A DNA stretch of 64,000 bases from Chrysoperla carnea (lineage: Eukaryota > Arthropoda > Insecta > Neuroptera > Chrysopidae). The notes beneath the pieces were generated by a model, which saw nothing but the letters and a program-made list of their open reading frames with translations, was not told the DNA's origin and searched no databases. The stretch lies in the NCBI RefSeq assembly GCF_905475395.1, contig NC_058340.1, positions 65,512,181 to 65,576,180 on the forward strand, read 5' to 3'. The translations under genes were made by a program, and so were the position numbers. This document shows, piece by piece, positions 13,601 to 28,600 of the stretch (its first letter is position 1; each line of letters starts with the position of its first letter).

Positions 13601-16600
13601 TCGATAAGTAACAAAAAAAAAACCACCGTTTTATACATTTCGATGACGTAACTATTTTTATAGGCATCGTTTAAACTCAAGAAAAAATCCCCACGTTCTT
13701 TCTTAATACTCTCATAATATCGCTATAAAAAGAAACGTATTTTATTTTAAAACGATGACATAATAAAAATACGGTTTTCAATTCTCTTACATAAACAAAT
13801 TTTAAAGCCTCCGTAAAAATTCAAATCTCGTAAATGTTCTTTTTTTTTGCTTAAGGTTGTTGTCGCGATATTTGAGTAGCGTCAGAAAATTCTAAATTTT
13901 TGTATACTTACTAAAGACATGATTATACAATTACCCTTAAAATTTGAATCTAATTGACTGTCTAGAATCCGAGATAAATTTAATTAAAAGTTCGATATTT
14001 AACATGTATGGTATACACTCTTTATACTTTTGCATCAGTTATTAATTTATAAAAAACAAACTAACTGTCAGATATTTTCCAAAAACTAACAGTCTATTAA
14101 TTGATTTGTTTCGATTTTTTTTAAAAATTTTAATAAATTTTTGACCGTCTAGTTATTTTTAAAAAATGGTTTAAAGTTCAACAATTTATAAGCAAGTATA
14201 CATAGTAGCGAGTCAGACAGAAAGAAGTAGTATCGAGTATACATAGTAGCGAGTCAGACAGAAGAATGTTAGAATTGGTGTTTTATGACACCAATACACA
14301 TGAATATTGTATGTGTAACGTCTCCACGAGTACAGGCTTCTTGCTTAAATATTATGGATCACTTAGCTACAAGCTCGTATACTTTTACATCGCGAATATT
14401 CCATAATATTTATATATATATTGTACCACGACAACTACCTTAATTTGAAGAAAAAAAAGAAGTTATTAATTAGTATTAGGATTAAAAAGTTTTTTAAAAA
14501 AAACGTATAGAAAATATTTTTTTACATAAAAAATTGAAACCCAATTTCAATAAAAACATTTTTTTAATTAAAAATTATCTCCTCTCCATAAAAAAATTGG
14601 ATGTAACAGGAAAAATCGTTTAAAATTAACCTTCATTTTTCGGCAAAAAATTTTGAATTTCTGTTACACCCCATAATGAAAAAATATTGCAAAAATAACC
14701 CAATAAAAATTCGATTAAAGTTTTACAAAATTTCAATTAATAATAATAATTTATATAGTCTATAAAGAAAAAATTCTATTAATATTTTATATAACAGATG
14801 AAAAAAATTATATATTGTTAATTCCCAAAAATATATATATTTATTTATTAATTAATCGTCCACACAATCCAAATATAAAAATCGCAACAACAAAAATTCA
14901 TTGAAAATTGCACTTTTGAAAACTAACCTATATATAAAATAAACTCCACAAATCACTATATATCATTAAGTACCTGAATAGAAAAATTTTTAAAAAAAAA
15001 AAGGAGAAATCCTTTTTTTCTATTTAATAAAGAGAAAATTACTTTTAACCAAAAAAAAAATCGTAAAATATTTTTTTAGAATGTAGTACCTTAAATTTGA
15101 TAAGAATTTAGCTTCAAAAATATTTTTTTATTAATTTTATTTTTAATTATTTTTATTAAATTGTATAAAAAAAATAAAACCTCTATTTAATTTATTTATA
15201 ATAAATAATAATTCGTCGAAAATCAAAATTGTACATAGATAAAAGAAAATGGAAAAATAAATTCAATCTAATGAAAACTGAAATAATGTTCTTTTGTTTT
15301 TTGGGAGCTCATATATATATTATTTTAGAATTTATTTCCAGAAAAGTTTTTATAGTTTTGGAAAACTTATCTCAAAATATCAAAAATCAAAAAAAAAAGT
15401 AAATATTTTCGTTTTTTTCTCAAATTTCAGAATCATTTTCATTAAAATTCATTTAATCGTTTAAAAATTATTAAAATAGTTCTCGAAATCATTTTTTTAA
15501 TATAAATTCTAAATAGTTTATTTAGCAACTATATAGTTAGTATAGTTTTCAAAAATTTTCATTATATCATTTCGTTGATTTTCTTTTAAATTGAAAACTG
15601 TACTGTATACAGGATGATTTTAAATAATCGTCGAGGTTATTTTTTAAAATAATTTCTTTCGTAAAAATTCGAAAGAATAATTCTTAACGTTAGCAAATAT
15701 TTAATGAAACAGGTTTGCGTTTAGAGCGCTGGGAAACAGTATTTTTTAAACTATTATAATAAAATTCCAATTTTCTTTTTCTTCTTGGGGTTTCTACCAT
15801 TTTAACGTTCATTCCATATAAAAATAACCCAGAAAAGAGTTGATCAAAATGGCTAATTAAATTTTTTATAAGGGAATAAAAGTGAAGAAAAATACTATTG
15901 TTAAAGACACAAAAGAAGCGTCGACTTGTCTACCCCATTTTGGCATTTTTTCAAAAATGATTTGGCTCTTTGCCTAAATAAATAAATGTTTGTATAACTT
16001 TATAAATTAATAACTTTATAAAAAACTATTTCAAACATATGTTCTTTCGAGCTTCTAAAACTATTTCAAACATATGTTCTTTCGAGCTTCTACGATCGAA
16101 ACTTTTCAAATAATAATCTCCAAGAATATCAACGCATTATAATTTAGAACCATTCCCCAATGTGGTTTCATTTCACAAAAATCATTATTTCATTATCAAA
16201 TCGCAAAATTATATTTTTTCAAACACATTTAAGGCTACGTTCGTTTATTAATGGCATTATGATGCCGTCACACGCGTTGAATCTTTCTTTCCCATGAATT
16301 TCATATTATTTCGATGACATCATATCGTAATGGTATCATGATCCCTTTAATAAACGAACACAGTCTAAATTATCAAAAAAAATTATTACAAAAAATATTA
16401 ATGAATTATTAAAAAACACATTAACACACATTATACACATTAATTTAATTCGCATTTCATTAATTTATTTGTTATTTTATGAATATTAATCATTTTTTTT
16501 ATAATTATTATATTAACTAATTAAAACCACCTTAGTTATTTTTTTGTTACAGTTTTGTTTTTAATAAAATTTTTTATTAAAACACCATCTCACACACTCT

Positions 16601-19600
16601 GTTTATGTATTTCTCTCTCGCTAATAGATTCTTATATATATTTGTCTGTTTCTAATATAGTATTTATCATATAATATGAATCTCGAAAACTTTTATTAAA
16701 ATCTTAAAATACAGATGTTGGCATATTTTTCTGTTGTATTCATTTTATTTGACAAATACTATATTTTCACACCCTTTTTAGTGAATTTTTTTTTTTAGTA
16801 TTAATAATTATTTTCGCATGGTTTTTATTAAAAAAATAAACTTAAAAAATCGAGGTTAATTGTATTCGAAAGCTTACTAGATATTATGGTGTAAATAAAA
16901 ATTTGCTCATTAAAATCATTGCATAAAAAACCATACCACTTCTAAACTTAAACATGATGAGAACGACGCTAGTCACTTCTAGCAACAAGTTCACACAACC
17001 TTTAAAAACTAATGAAAGCGAAATTTTTATACATCCTTTTCAATCATGCGAAACTCTAACAGACAGGCAGACACCCCTTTTTTTGTTTGGAAGTTAAAAA
17101 TAGTCATAATTGATTGAGTAGGTATATCAGATAAGATGACCATGAATTGTTTTACATTTACTATTTATATTTTTACAGAAATCTTTAATTTACGGTTCAA
17201 AATAATGATTATAGACGGGGCAGTAAAATATCAGATTAAATTAAATTTTTCTTTTTTAATATATAGCTCATGTGTTATTCTGATGTATGATGATACATTG
17301 TTGTACAGTTTCATTCAAATCCATTTGATATTTTTTGCGTGAAAACGCAAAAACAAACAAACAAACAAACATCCTTACTTTCATATATATCTTAAAAACC
17401 ATAAAAATAATATCTAGTAGGATTTACGAAATTTTATTAACTTAAACAGTTAAATCAAAATCATACTTGTTTATTGCATGCTGTGTGATTTATTTGCATG
17501 AAATTCCCTGAATTTTCAGACATACTTTGTGTCGTACAAAAAAAAAACTAAAAAAATTTAATATTAAAATTATTAACTTAATTTTTTTAGAATCATTTTT
17601 TATTGACAACGAAAAAAATTTTCATATTACTGGTATAAGGCAAAAAATACTAGGATATTGCATGGTAACTAATTTTACTGAAAGAAGATAATTTTATTTC
17701 TATTTCACGTATTAATTTTTCGAAGTAAGTCGGATTACTGTCAAATGAAAACGAAACAAATGTCTACTTAAACATCCTACGGGACGCGCTGTTTTCTTTT
17801 AAAGACATTTTAATAAAAACTTGAATGGTATTTACTAAAATATTTTATATTTTCTTTTCATCCCCGAAAATAAAAATATCTTCTATATATATTTTATTTA
17901 TTAAAAAGCTTCATTTTTTAAATATTTTTTTCTCGATTTGAACATGAACAGTTTATGATACATGCGATTATTTATTCGCGTGCAAAAATTTAATTAATTG
18001 TGAATGAGTATAAATAGATTTTGTCTGTTTTTTTATTTCAATTTTATTGCAATCTTTTTTTTTTAAATGTTTGTTGATTTTTTTTCTCAACGAAAAAGTA
18101 AATGTTTTAGAAAATTTATTAAATTTTACTTTTTCTAAAATTTATTAAGCTTAGATAGAATACCAACGACCGTAAAAATGTTATATTTTATTTCAATGGA
18201 AATAAAATCGTTTGTATTCGATCGAAATTATTTTTATTTTAAAAACACTTAGAATTTTCGAAAAAAAATTTATATAAAAAAAAAAAACCTTTAATACAGA
18301 AAAAATTTTATATACACACACAAAAATTAAAAATTTTTTGAAACCGAATGAGAATATTTTGTTTTAATTATGATTTTTTTCTAAAATGCACGCCATTGTT
18401 ATTTTTGAATTGAAATAAAATTTTACAATTACACCTTTATCAATGGCTGCTTCATTTGTTTGAAACCATACATGGATTAGTTGGATGAATTTCGATTGGA
18501 AATTCAACGTCGTGATCAAGAGATATTGGCTATGTCAGCTAAAATGAAAACGTTAGAGGAGCAACATCAAGATTATCAAAGGCATATTGCTGTGCTGAAA
18601 GAATCGTTATGCGCTAAAGAAGAACATTATAATATGCTTCAAGCTGATGTAAGCTTATTTTTTTTTAACATTGATTTCATACAAAAATTTTTGTGTTTTT
18701 ACTGTGACAATTTGTACGTATAAAACTTTACTTTTATTGTAATTTTTTTCAATGTACAAGTTGAGTAACATGTGGAAGCGCTGGAAAGTGGAATCTTGAT
18801 ATAATATCTACATATTTATAACTTTACAATATGGCCTTTTTTAACAGATTCAAAACCAATTTCATAGAAAAAATTAAATATATATCAAAAATACAAAAAT
18901 TAACTTTTTTTTTATTAGAAAAAATCAAAATCAATTTCCGGTCATTTTACAATGAATTCACTCTAGATTATATTTATTTATGCTTTCATATTAAACTTCT
19001 CAGCTCTTCTACAAGTGTTGTTGATATATTTTCAAAGTTTTTCACAGAAAAATATTTCATTTTAAAACAATTTTTTTTCAATTTTCCGCCATAGTATCAA
19101 ATTAGCGAATATTTTACATTTATCTGTGAGATTCTTTTAGGTTCATTATTCACTGAGAGTTTTTACCAGGCAATCATTTTATCATTGCTTAAAATCGCAA
19201 ATAATTTTGCATAATTTTCCCATTTTATTATATTAAACGAGAAATTTCAAAGGGTTTCTCTATTTTTTTCTAAGTAATATATATCATCGGTATAATGTAC
19301 TTTCAGAATGTATTTAAAGCCATACCTGATGGAAAAACTGACAGTGATTTTGGACCCTTACAAAATAAATGGTGGAAACGCAAGGAAAAATATTACTTGA
19401 TATAATATTAATACTAATAATATCTCTTCCAAACGCTTCCACAATTTTTTTTGTATGTTTTCTAACTGAATTTTCCCAGTCTATTAGATTTAGAAACTTT
19501 TTTTTTGTTTTGGATTCCAAAAAGATATTCGTTTTTTATTTTTAATTGGGTGTTTTGTCTTTGTCTTTATGTTACAAACAAAAAAACTACGGTAATAGCT

Positions 19601-22600
19601 GTAGAAATATACCAAAATCAGTATCTTAATAAAATTTTTTTCTTAATAACGGATAGCAATTTGGATATCTGGTAAGATATGATTAATTTTTTTTTTCATA
19701 TAAACTAAAGGTAAAGAAAATTCACGAAGTAGAATGTTTTTTTATTCTTAATTTTATATATTTATTTTGTAATTCGTATTAATTTTGTTAGTATATTTTG
19801 ATTTATTATTCACAGGTTGAAGAATTACGTCAACGATTAGAAGAGAAAAATCGTCATATTGAGAAGAAAACACAAATTGCAATGCAAGCAACACAAGAAC
19901 GAAATCGTATGCAAACCGAATTAACCGAATTAAAAGATCATATGGATATCAAAGATCGTAAAATCAATGTTTTACAAAGAAAGGTACGTTCAAGCAAAAA
20001 GACAGGTCAGTCATTTCTCGAGAATAATATTTATAGTCGCACAATTCGGTTAATAGTGATGAAAATGATTCCAAACTTGTTACTAGAGGGGTTTTAGTGC
20101 CCTGGGTACGCGTAACGTGCCTGTTATATAACGAATTTCCCGTCGAAAATGTTTTCGATTGTCATGAAATATTTTTGTTTGCAGAAAACAATACCAAAAG
20201 CTACTCGAGAAATTCCTAAAATTAACTTTGCTTATCTTCTCAATGACTCTCGAAAAGTTACTCATCCAATCTCAGTGTACTCCACTTCAGCAAAATTTTT
20301 AATTATTTCATTTATATAATTATTAATAATTTTTAATAAATTAAATTATTAAGCGTGTTTACAGATTATAAAAAGACAATTTCCATTTCAGATTGAAAAT
20401 CTTGAAGATTTATTAAAAGAAAAAGACAACCAAGTCGATATGGCTCGTGCACGATTAACTGCTATGCAAGCTCATCACTGTTCTTCCGAAGGTGCATTAT
20501 CTTCTCTCGAAGAAGCTATTGGCGATAAAGAAAAACAAATGGCTCAATTACGAGAACAACGTGATCGAGCCGAACAAGAAAAACAAGAGGAACGTGAATT
20601 GCATGAACGTGAGCTAGCTGAATACAAAATGAAAATACACGCTTTAGATAGTGAAGTTGAAAAATTGGGTGCACGTCTTGAACGAGCTCAAGTAGAAAAG
20701 GATCGATTAGAAGCCAAATTAGAAAGTTCACAATCTGAACTTGGCAAATCTAAAGCTGAACTGGACAAAGCAGCAAGTGAAGTGGGTCGAAGTGGTGCTG
20801 ATTGGGAACAAGCTAAACAACGTTTAGCGCGTTTAGAATTAGAAAATGAACGTTTACGACATGAATTAGAACGATCACAAACCACATTCGGACGAAGTAC
20901 GCTATCGACATCACAAGAATTAGATCGTATTCAAGAACGTGCTGATAAATCTGCAGCAGAGCTACGTCGAGCTCAAGCTGAGTTACGTGTAACGCAAGCA
21001 GATTGTGAGCGTGCACATAACGAATCAGCAGCGTTGCAAGAGAAATTAGAAAAATCACAAGGCGAAGTGTACAGATTGAAAGCACGATTAGAAAACGCAC
21101 AGGGTGAAACAGAAAGTATGCGAATGGAATATGAGAAATCTCAATCGAATGTTGCTAAATTACATTCAGATCGAGAGAAAGCAATCAGTGAATTAGAAAA
21201 GGCTAAAGAAGAATTAGAACGTACACAAGCAACACTTGGCAAAGCTCAATTACAACAAGATAAATTACAAAATTCATTAGATAAAGCACAAACCGAAATT
21301 GATAAATTACAAGAGAAATTCGATAAAGTTTGTGCCGAATTAAGAAAGGTAAGACATTTTCTTTGTTAGCTTGATTTTACAGGTTGGACTCAAGTTCTGC
21401 GGTTAAAAAGGTCAAATTTTCAGAGCAATACAAATTAGCTCTCGTTTTTTAAAACTTAAATTATAGATAGCATTTAATAGCATACACTATTTTCAAAGAA
21501 AGTACTAGTTGCAAGAAAGTATCTTCTTAACATGGTAGCAAGTGTATACTTCCTTGGTTCAAGAAAACTTCAAAAACTTCATCAATCCAGTAACTTTGTC
21601 CCGTTAGACAGACTAACTGACACGAGAGAGGCCAACTTAAACTCTCTCAAGTTGAGGATAACTAGACTACTGAACTGTAAGACTAAGAACTGTAACTACC
21701 GCGACTATGATTGGTAAGGGTGTAACAGAGAAATGTCTTTTGATCGCGCAATGTCGACTGAACTAACACCTACATAATTTGAGTACCTTCCTCGCCTAGA
21801 TAAAATTTGTAGTTTCGTCTCTCTAATGAAACTTATCATCAATAGACATACCTGCCCTAGATGACGGACTGTATTCAAGATGGTTTTCATAGCACAGGTG
21901 TTAGGAATCCAAAAACAGTATCCATCTTTTTTGAGATTTGTTAAGCCAATTTATTCTTTAATTTATTTCATTGTTTCAAATTTTCCAGATACAATTAGAA
22001 AAAGAAAAACAGAATTACGATTATGAAAATCTACAATCACAATTAGATAAATCACTAGGTCAAGCTACTAGAATGCAAAAAGAAAGAGAAGCCATTCAAT
22101 TAGAAGCGGATAGACTACGTGATAAATTCGAAAAATCACAGGTACAATCTCACAAACATCATTGGCTCCCTATTTATGAAAATCTAATATTATTATTTTT
22201 TTATTAGATTTTGATAACACGAATTCAAAAGGAACGTGATCAATTCCAAGAAGAGTGCGAGAAATTACAAGAACGTATTGAATTACAACAAAGTCATGTA
22301 TCGAAAGCACAACGTGAGCGTGCTGATATGCAAACTGAATTGGATGTGCTGAAAGAACGTTGGGAGAAAGCACATGCTATTCATCAAAAATTACAAATTG
22401 AACGTGACGATGCTTATACTGAAATTGATATACTGAAAGATAAACTTGAAAAAACGATTTATGCATCACAGAAAGCAATTGATGATAAAGAAACGGCAAA
22501 TAAAGAATTCGAAAAAATGTTGGAGAAATATGATAGGTATGTGATGAGTGTTTGGAATGTTTGGATGTTGTTTGTGAATGTTATGTGAGCATGTCCCTAC

Positions 22601-25600
22601 TGAATTAAAACATTTCTTTTAGTTTTAATAATATCTCTAAACGGTTTTATCTTTGTTAATACGGCCGCTGATCCGGTTTTCGTTACCGATTGACTTCCAC
22701 GGAAACTACTTATGCTTTTCGCCGTAGTTTTTTACGCTAAATCCGAAATCAAGGTCGTTTTTTCGAAATATAATGCAATATCAAGTTCTAATGAAAATAT
22801 GCAAATCGAAAGCATCTCATTTTGATGCTAAAGGTCTAAACATTTAATTTAAGTATTATGCAAAATATAGAATCCTCCAAAAAAGTTTCTGGATCTGCTC
22901 TTGAGAATGATAAGATCTCCTTTCATATCATTTGAATTTGTAAATGTTTGCGAGAAACCAGATTTCATTGAGTACAAAATATTTTCTATTTTAAGGATCA
23001 CTACGATAAATTTCAGAACGAACTGAAATCGATTGAACTTTTAGGGTTGTTTAAATAAAAGAATTCGAAAGAACCATGATTTAAAAAAAAATCCATGGTT
23101 CTCAGTTGTGGATAACTACAATGTTTTAATTCAGTAAATAATTATATCAGTCAAAAGGCCTCGTCTACAATTAAGTCGCATTTCAACTTATCAGATGTAT
23201 ATTTTGGCAAAATACTCACTGCACTTAGGCACAATCTGATAATTCACCGCTACGATTTGAGGCTTTTTCTACGAAAACCATTTCGTGATTGCTCAAAATT
23301 TAACCTTCTGTCTTAAAAACATGAACTGTCATTTTCGACTTCCATAAAGACTCAAACAAAGTAATAAATAGATTGAAGAGATTCAGATACACCATCATCT
23401 GGTGGCTCAGAGAAGGAGTATGTACTTGCTCGGTATGTAAGAGGTCGTGGGATCGTTTCCCGCGAAGATGTCTATATTTCAAGACAGGTGTTGATGCCAA
23501 GAATATTGTGTTTTTACTTTCAGTGCTAACCCAATTGATTAAAAATACGAAAATCTTAGAAATTTATCCGTAAATTTTCTCGAATGGTAATGCCTTTTTA
23601 GCTTCTGGCTGAATAACATCACACACCCAAAAGGAGAAACTTGCAGTTGGCTGTACCAAAATAGACTAATTTGGGGTGAAACTTTGTATTGTCATTCGTA
23701 AAGGAGATAGATAGGTTTGACATACCATATGGCTAGAGACATTAAGCCAGGTATGGTGATGGATATGAGAGGTTGGAGAGATGGGTTTCTTAATGCTTTA
23801 TAAAAGCAACTAAGAAATGGCTACTTGCCTAGCCTCGACCTACCTTTCACTAGTATTATTATTAGTATCTTATTAAATGGGGCATAAAAAATTGCTACTC
23901 TAATAAAAACCGCTTGACGACTTCAAAATTCAAAATTCAAAACGACATTATTGTACATGAGGTCTAAATTAAGTGTCAATTAAATGTTTATTGTTATTAT
24001 TATTAACAAATAGGTCACAAAATGATGTCTACAGATTACAAAACAAGATTGATACACTGGAAGCTGATAAGGATCGTTTAGCGTTAGAAGTAGAAAAACA
24101 ACAATTATTAGCAACAAAGGCTCGTGAGGAACAACGTAAAACACAAGAAGAACTTGCCCGCTTACAGGAAATGTATGATCGCTCAGCCATGCAATTAGGT
24201 CGTACCAAAGAAATGGAAGAGAAAACAAAAGAAGATATTGATCGATTATCTGTTGATTTAGAAATGGTTCGTGAACGATATGACAAAACTCAAATTGAAT
24301 TACGACGTATACAATCCGATAAGGAGAAATTACAAGCAGAAAGCGAACGTTTTGAATTTGAAGTTGAACGAGCACATTCTCAAATGCAAAAGGCACAAGC
24401 TAACTATGACAAAGCACAAGAAGAGAACGCTCGAATGCAAATTGAAATTGAAAAATTATACGACAAACTAGATAAACAACAAATAGAATATCGTAAGATG
24501 CAAAGCGAAGCAGAGCGTTATAAAGCTGAAGCAGACAATTTACGTGAAGAATCTGATCGTTATGCATCACGATTTGGCAAATATCAAGATACACACGAAC
24601 GTACAAAAGAGGAGCATGAACGGTTAAAGGCAGAAGTCGAACGTTTGCAGAATCGATTGGATAAAACATCATTGGAATTAGAGCGTGCACGGAAATCTGA
24701 ACAAGAAGCAAATCGTCTACGTTCTGAATTGGATCGGATCGAAAGTATGCGAGGTAAATATCAATACGAGCATGATAAGTGGTCAGCTGAAACTGGCCGA
24801 ATTCAGGCTGAAAATGAAAAATTACAACAAGAATTACAGAAAGTACTTACAGGCAATCAACAATTAGAAGATAAATTACATGAGGTAAATATGCAATTAG
24901 ATATTAGCAAAGCAGAAATAGCAAAATTAACTGGTATGCAAGAAAAACAAAGATTAGAAACAGAGCGTGCACATATTGAATGTGAAAAAGTACGCGATCG
25001 TTATGAAAAACTGAAAATACAATACGAAAAAGTAGAAAAGGAGCTCGATAAAATGAAGGCAGATGTTGGACAGTTTGAAAGATACAAAACACAAATGAAT
25101 TCTGTTGATAAGTCAAAGAGTGATGATAAATTAGAGATTGAACGCTTACGTGATCGTTTAGACAAAGCCATTCAAGCGCGTGATGCAACTGAATTGGAAG
25201 CTGGTCGATTAGCTAAAGAACTAGAAAAAGCACATAAAAATCTTAATATGGCCGCTGAGAATAGCGAAACTCTAAAATTAGAGCTTGAAAGAGTAAATGT
25301 TGAGTTGACACGTGCTCGAGAGAAGGCAGAACGATTACAGGTTGATGCCAAAACAATTGAACAAGAACGTGATGTACTACGTGCAGAATTGCAACAAATG
25401 CGACGCGTTGTGGAGCAACAACAACGTAATGTTGATCATCGAACACAAGAAAACTTACTTAAACTTCAACAAGAATTAGCTCAATCTGTACGCGATCGTG
25501 AAAAACTAGCTTCCATGCTTGACAAACGTGACAAACAAGATGATTCCGTTGAAAAACAATTCTTGAAATATGAAAACGATATTAAGAAATTAACTACGGA

Positions 25601-28600
25601 ACGAGATCAATTAGTTTTGCAATTAGAGAAATCACAAGACATGTTAATGAATTTCCAACAAGAACTTACCCAATCCGAACAAGAACTTGAAAGACAACGC
25701 GAAGAAGTTCGAAGTCTAAAAGGCGAACAACGTCGAATCACACAAGATGTAGAACGTGGTACTAAAGAAATGTTAGAAAATAGAGATCGTGAAATATCTA
25801 AACTTCAACAACAAATTCAAGCATTACAACGAGAGCGTGACACACAAAAGCAAAGAGCTGAAAAAGCTGAAAAGAAATTCCAAGAGACTGGCGCCCGTGG
25901 TGATTCTGAACTTGAACAATGGCGTAAAGTTGTTGAAACAGAGAAAAATCGCGCTGATATGGCAGAAAAAACTATTTCAGAATTACAAAAACATATACAA
26001 GGCATGGAGAAACAATTACATGCACAGCAACAACAATTACAACAACAGCTTCAGCAAATGGCCCAATATCAGAAACAAGCTGGTATACATCCACCTGGTG
26101 GTGGAGGTCAAGACGAAAAACTTCGTAAAGAACTAGACAAAGCGTTAGCCGATCTTAAGAATAGTTCGGTTGAAAAAGAAAGGCTGCAAGCACAATTAGA
26201 AATGCTTGTACAAGAACTGGAAAAGAACCAGGTTAGTTGGAGGATCACCCACAAGATTATATTTTATGTATTTTGAAAAAAAGAAAGTAATGTCATGTGT
26301 TCATGTGTTTCTTATGTTGTTCATGTTATGTTATTTTGCGCGATGTTTATTTTTATAGCTTTGTTTTTGTTTATGTTGGTGATCAAATTTCTTTTGGGCA
26401 TCCTCCAACACACTGTAGTTCAATGTTTGTTGTCCAATCATTCATAAATTTTTTTTTGTTATTATTTTTTCATATTTCGTGTTGGCTCTACTTCACACAA
26501 AAAACAGTTAGCCTTCGAGTTTTCTTTAAAAAGCAATGTGCTTATTTTTCAAATTCCAATCATTATGGAGTTCTTATCTAAAATAGAAAAAAAAACAGCA
26601 TTTATTGTGTGAATTAAAAAAGCTATCAGCATTTTTCTTATTAATTAAATAATTTTTTCATTATTAGTGGCAAATTTCATTTCACTTACCGTACTGTGGC
26701 AATTTTTTACTTACTTTGTTAGATTTCTTTGCCACACTATGCAGTAAGCGTTAAGCATTTTGTTAATCACTTAACATTTGTCATAAGCTACAAACTTTAA
26801 TGTTTTTTTCGATTTAAAATTAGCTCGATCTACACGAAGCCACCAAGAAGATGCAATCGATGAACGCTGGAACAGCAATGAACGCGAAACAGAACGAAGA
26901 AGCTACCGCTATTAAGAAACAATTAGATGCCCAAAAGAAACAATTAGACGAACAAAGGAAAACTGTAGAAAATAAACGTAGAGAAGTTGAGCAACGTGAA
27001 AAATCCCTTACAGAATTAGATACACAATTAAAGAAACGTAAAGAACAAATGGACCAATTAGAGCAGCAACTTAAAAAGGTAATAACATGTTCTATTGTTC
27101 TATTGGATTTGTATGATTTCTGATTATGTAATTACAGGTGGGTGGTGCTGCATCTGCTGCAAGTGAATTAAACAAGAAATTAACCGAACAAGAGAAAGAA
27201 CTTGAATCTCACAGGCAAAAATTACAACAAGCTCAAGAAGAAGCCAAACGTTCAGCAACTGAAATGGAAAGACTCTTACAACTTGTTCAAATGAGTCAAG
27301 AAGAACAGAATAGTAAAGAGAAAACGATTATGGAGTTACAACAGTAAGTACCTACACTAAGTACAGTCTTGGCTCATTTGAAATTAATGTTTTTCCAAAT
27401 TTATAGAGCTCTTAAGAATGCGCAAGCTAAATTACGAAGCCAACAGCAACAAATGACTGAACAGAGAAAAACTGAGGAGGTATGTACATTTTTTTCAATA
27501 TCATTAAAACTCGAACTAATCAAATCTTTTTTAAACCATGCTTACATTTTCGTTGGATTTCAAATATGATGTAATGTATATAACTTATTCACTTACTAAG
27601 GCTGGACCTGCTGGTTTCTTAAAAAGCTTCTTTTAAATTATTTCCACAAACACAGAATATTCATATATTCAATGCAGTAGATGATTCAGTTAATAATAAT
27701 TCGCATACAATAATAATTTTCATGATAAATTTAATTAATTAAACGGTGATTTAAAAACAAAATTTAAAAAAAAAAATAAAAACATTCCTAACCTGTCTGT
27801 AAAGTGACAGGTAAAAGTACAATATGTGATTACGTTTCTTCTTTTTAAAATGATAGTTAAATAAGCACTCAAGTATTATAAGGACAAATTCAATAATTAA
27901 TAAAAAAAAATCTGAATTGCTAAGTGTTTAAATCATAAATGGCGGAGAGAAGTATGAAGCGTTTGAATATAAACGTAGCTTAGAATGTTGAATGCATTTT
28001 CGTAGCTTCCGTACGTATTTTTGATGTATCATTTCTTTTTTTGTTAATTGATGTTCATTCTTTTTATTATCTGTTATTTCACAATATTTCACATTCTAAT
28101 CACACGTAACATCATTACGTAATCATTTCATCAAAATCATCCTTATAATAAAATATTATTAAAAATGAAGATCAAATGGCACGATATAGGTGATTTAAGT
28201 CATACACTTAACCTATAAATATCACAATAAATAATTCTAAACACAAAGATCTTTCATTTTCTTGTATTTTAAAACAATTTCCACTATAATAATAATAAAA
28301 AAAATTTGTTAAATAAATCTTATCAATGAAGGATACTAATGAGAAAGTATCAAGCAGATTGTCACAGTACAGCAGCCATTTTTAAAAATGGTTGAAATAA
28401 AAATGGATGTTTGCTACGAAATTTATCAGAATAAAAAGCTAAATGAAATGTGTATACTTAAAGTAAGTTAGTAGTATTTGATCTTTTTATAGATTACTTT
28501 CTGTTATTTAAAAATATATTTATTTTTAGAACTAATAGCCTTAGGAATGACAATAAATACGATAGAATGGATTGGAAAATAAATACTTTGGAAATGTTGT

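Larger units (their letters stand above)
7651..18480 (+). other. brp intron, 10.8 kb
   Basis: The intron runs from donor gtaagt to acceptor catggattag. It is A/T-rich with long homopolymers. It contains a less AT-rich block at 9.5-10.1 kb without a convincing frame, a dispersed repeat tail at 10.94-11.06 kb, a palindromic-family arm at 12.89-13.05 kb, tandem duplications at 14195-14263 and 16022-16091, a foldback element at 16229-16370 and an (aaac)n run at 17349-17370. No cassette exon was recognised. Confidence 0.75.

Noticed and set aside
23398-23475. Functional tRNA gene
   Set aside because: A and B boxes are visible but the acceptor and anticodon stems do not close; a SINE explains it better.
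20516-25446. - strand open frames opposite the brp coil exons
   Set aside because: Antisense shadows caused by the biased Glu/Lys/Gln codons of brp.
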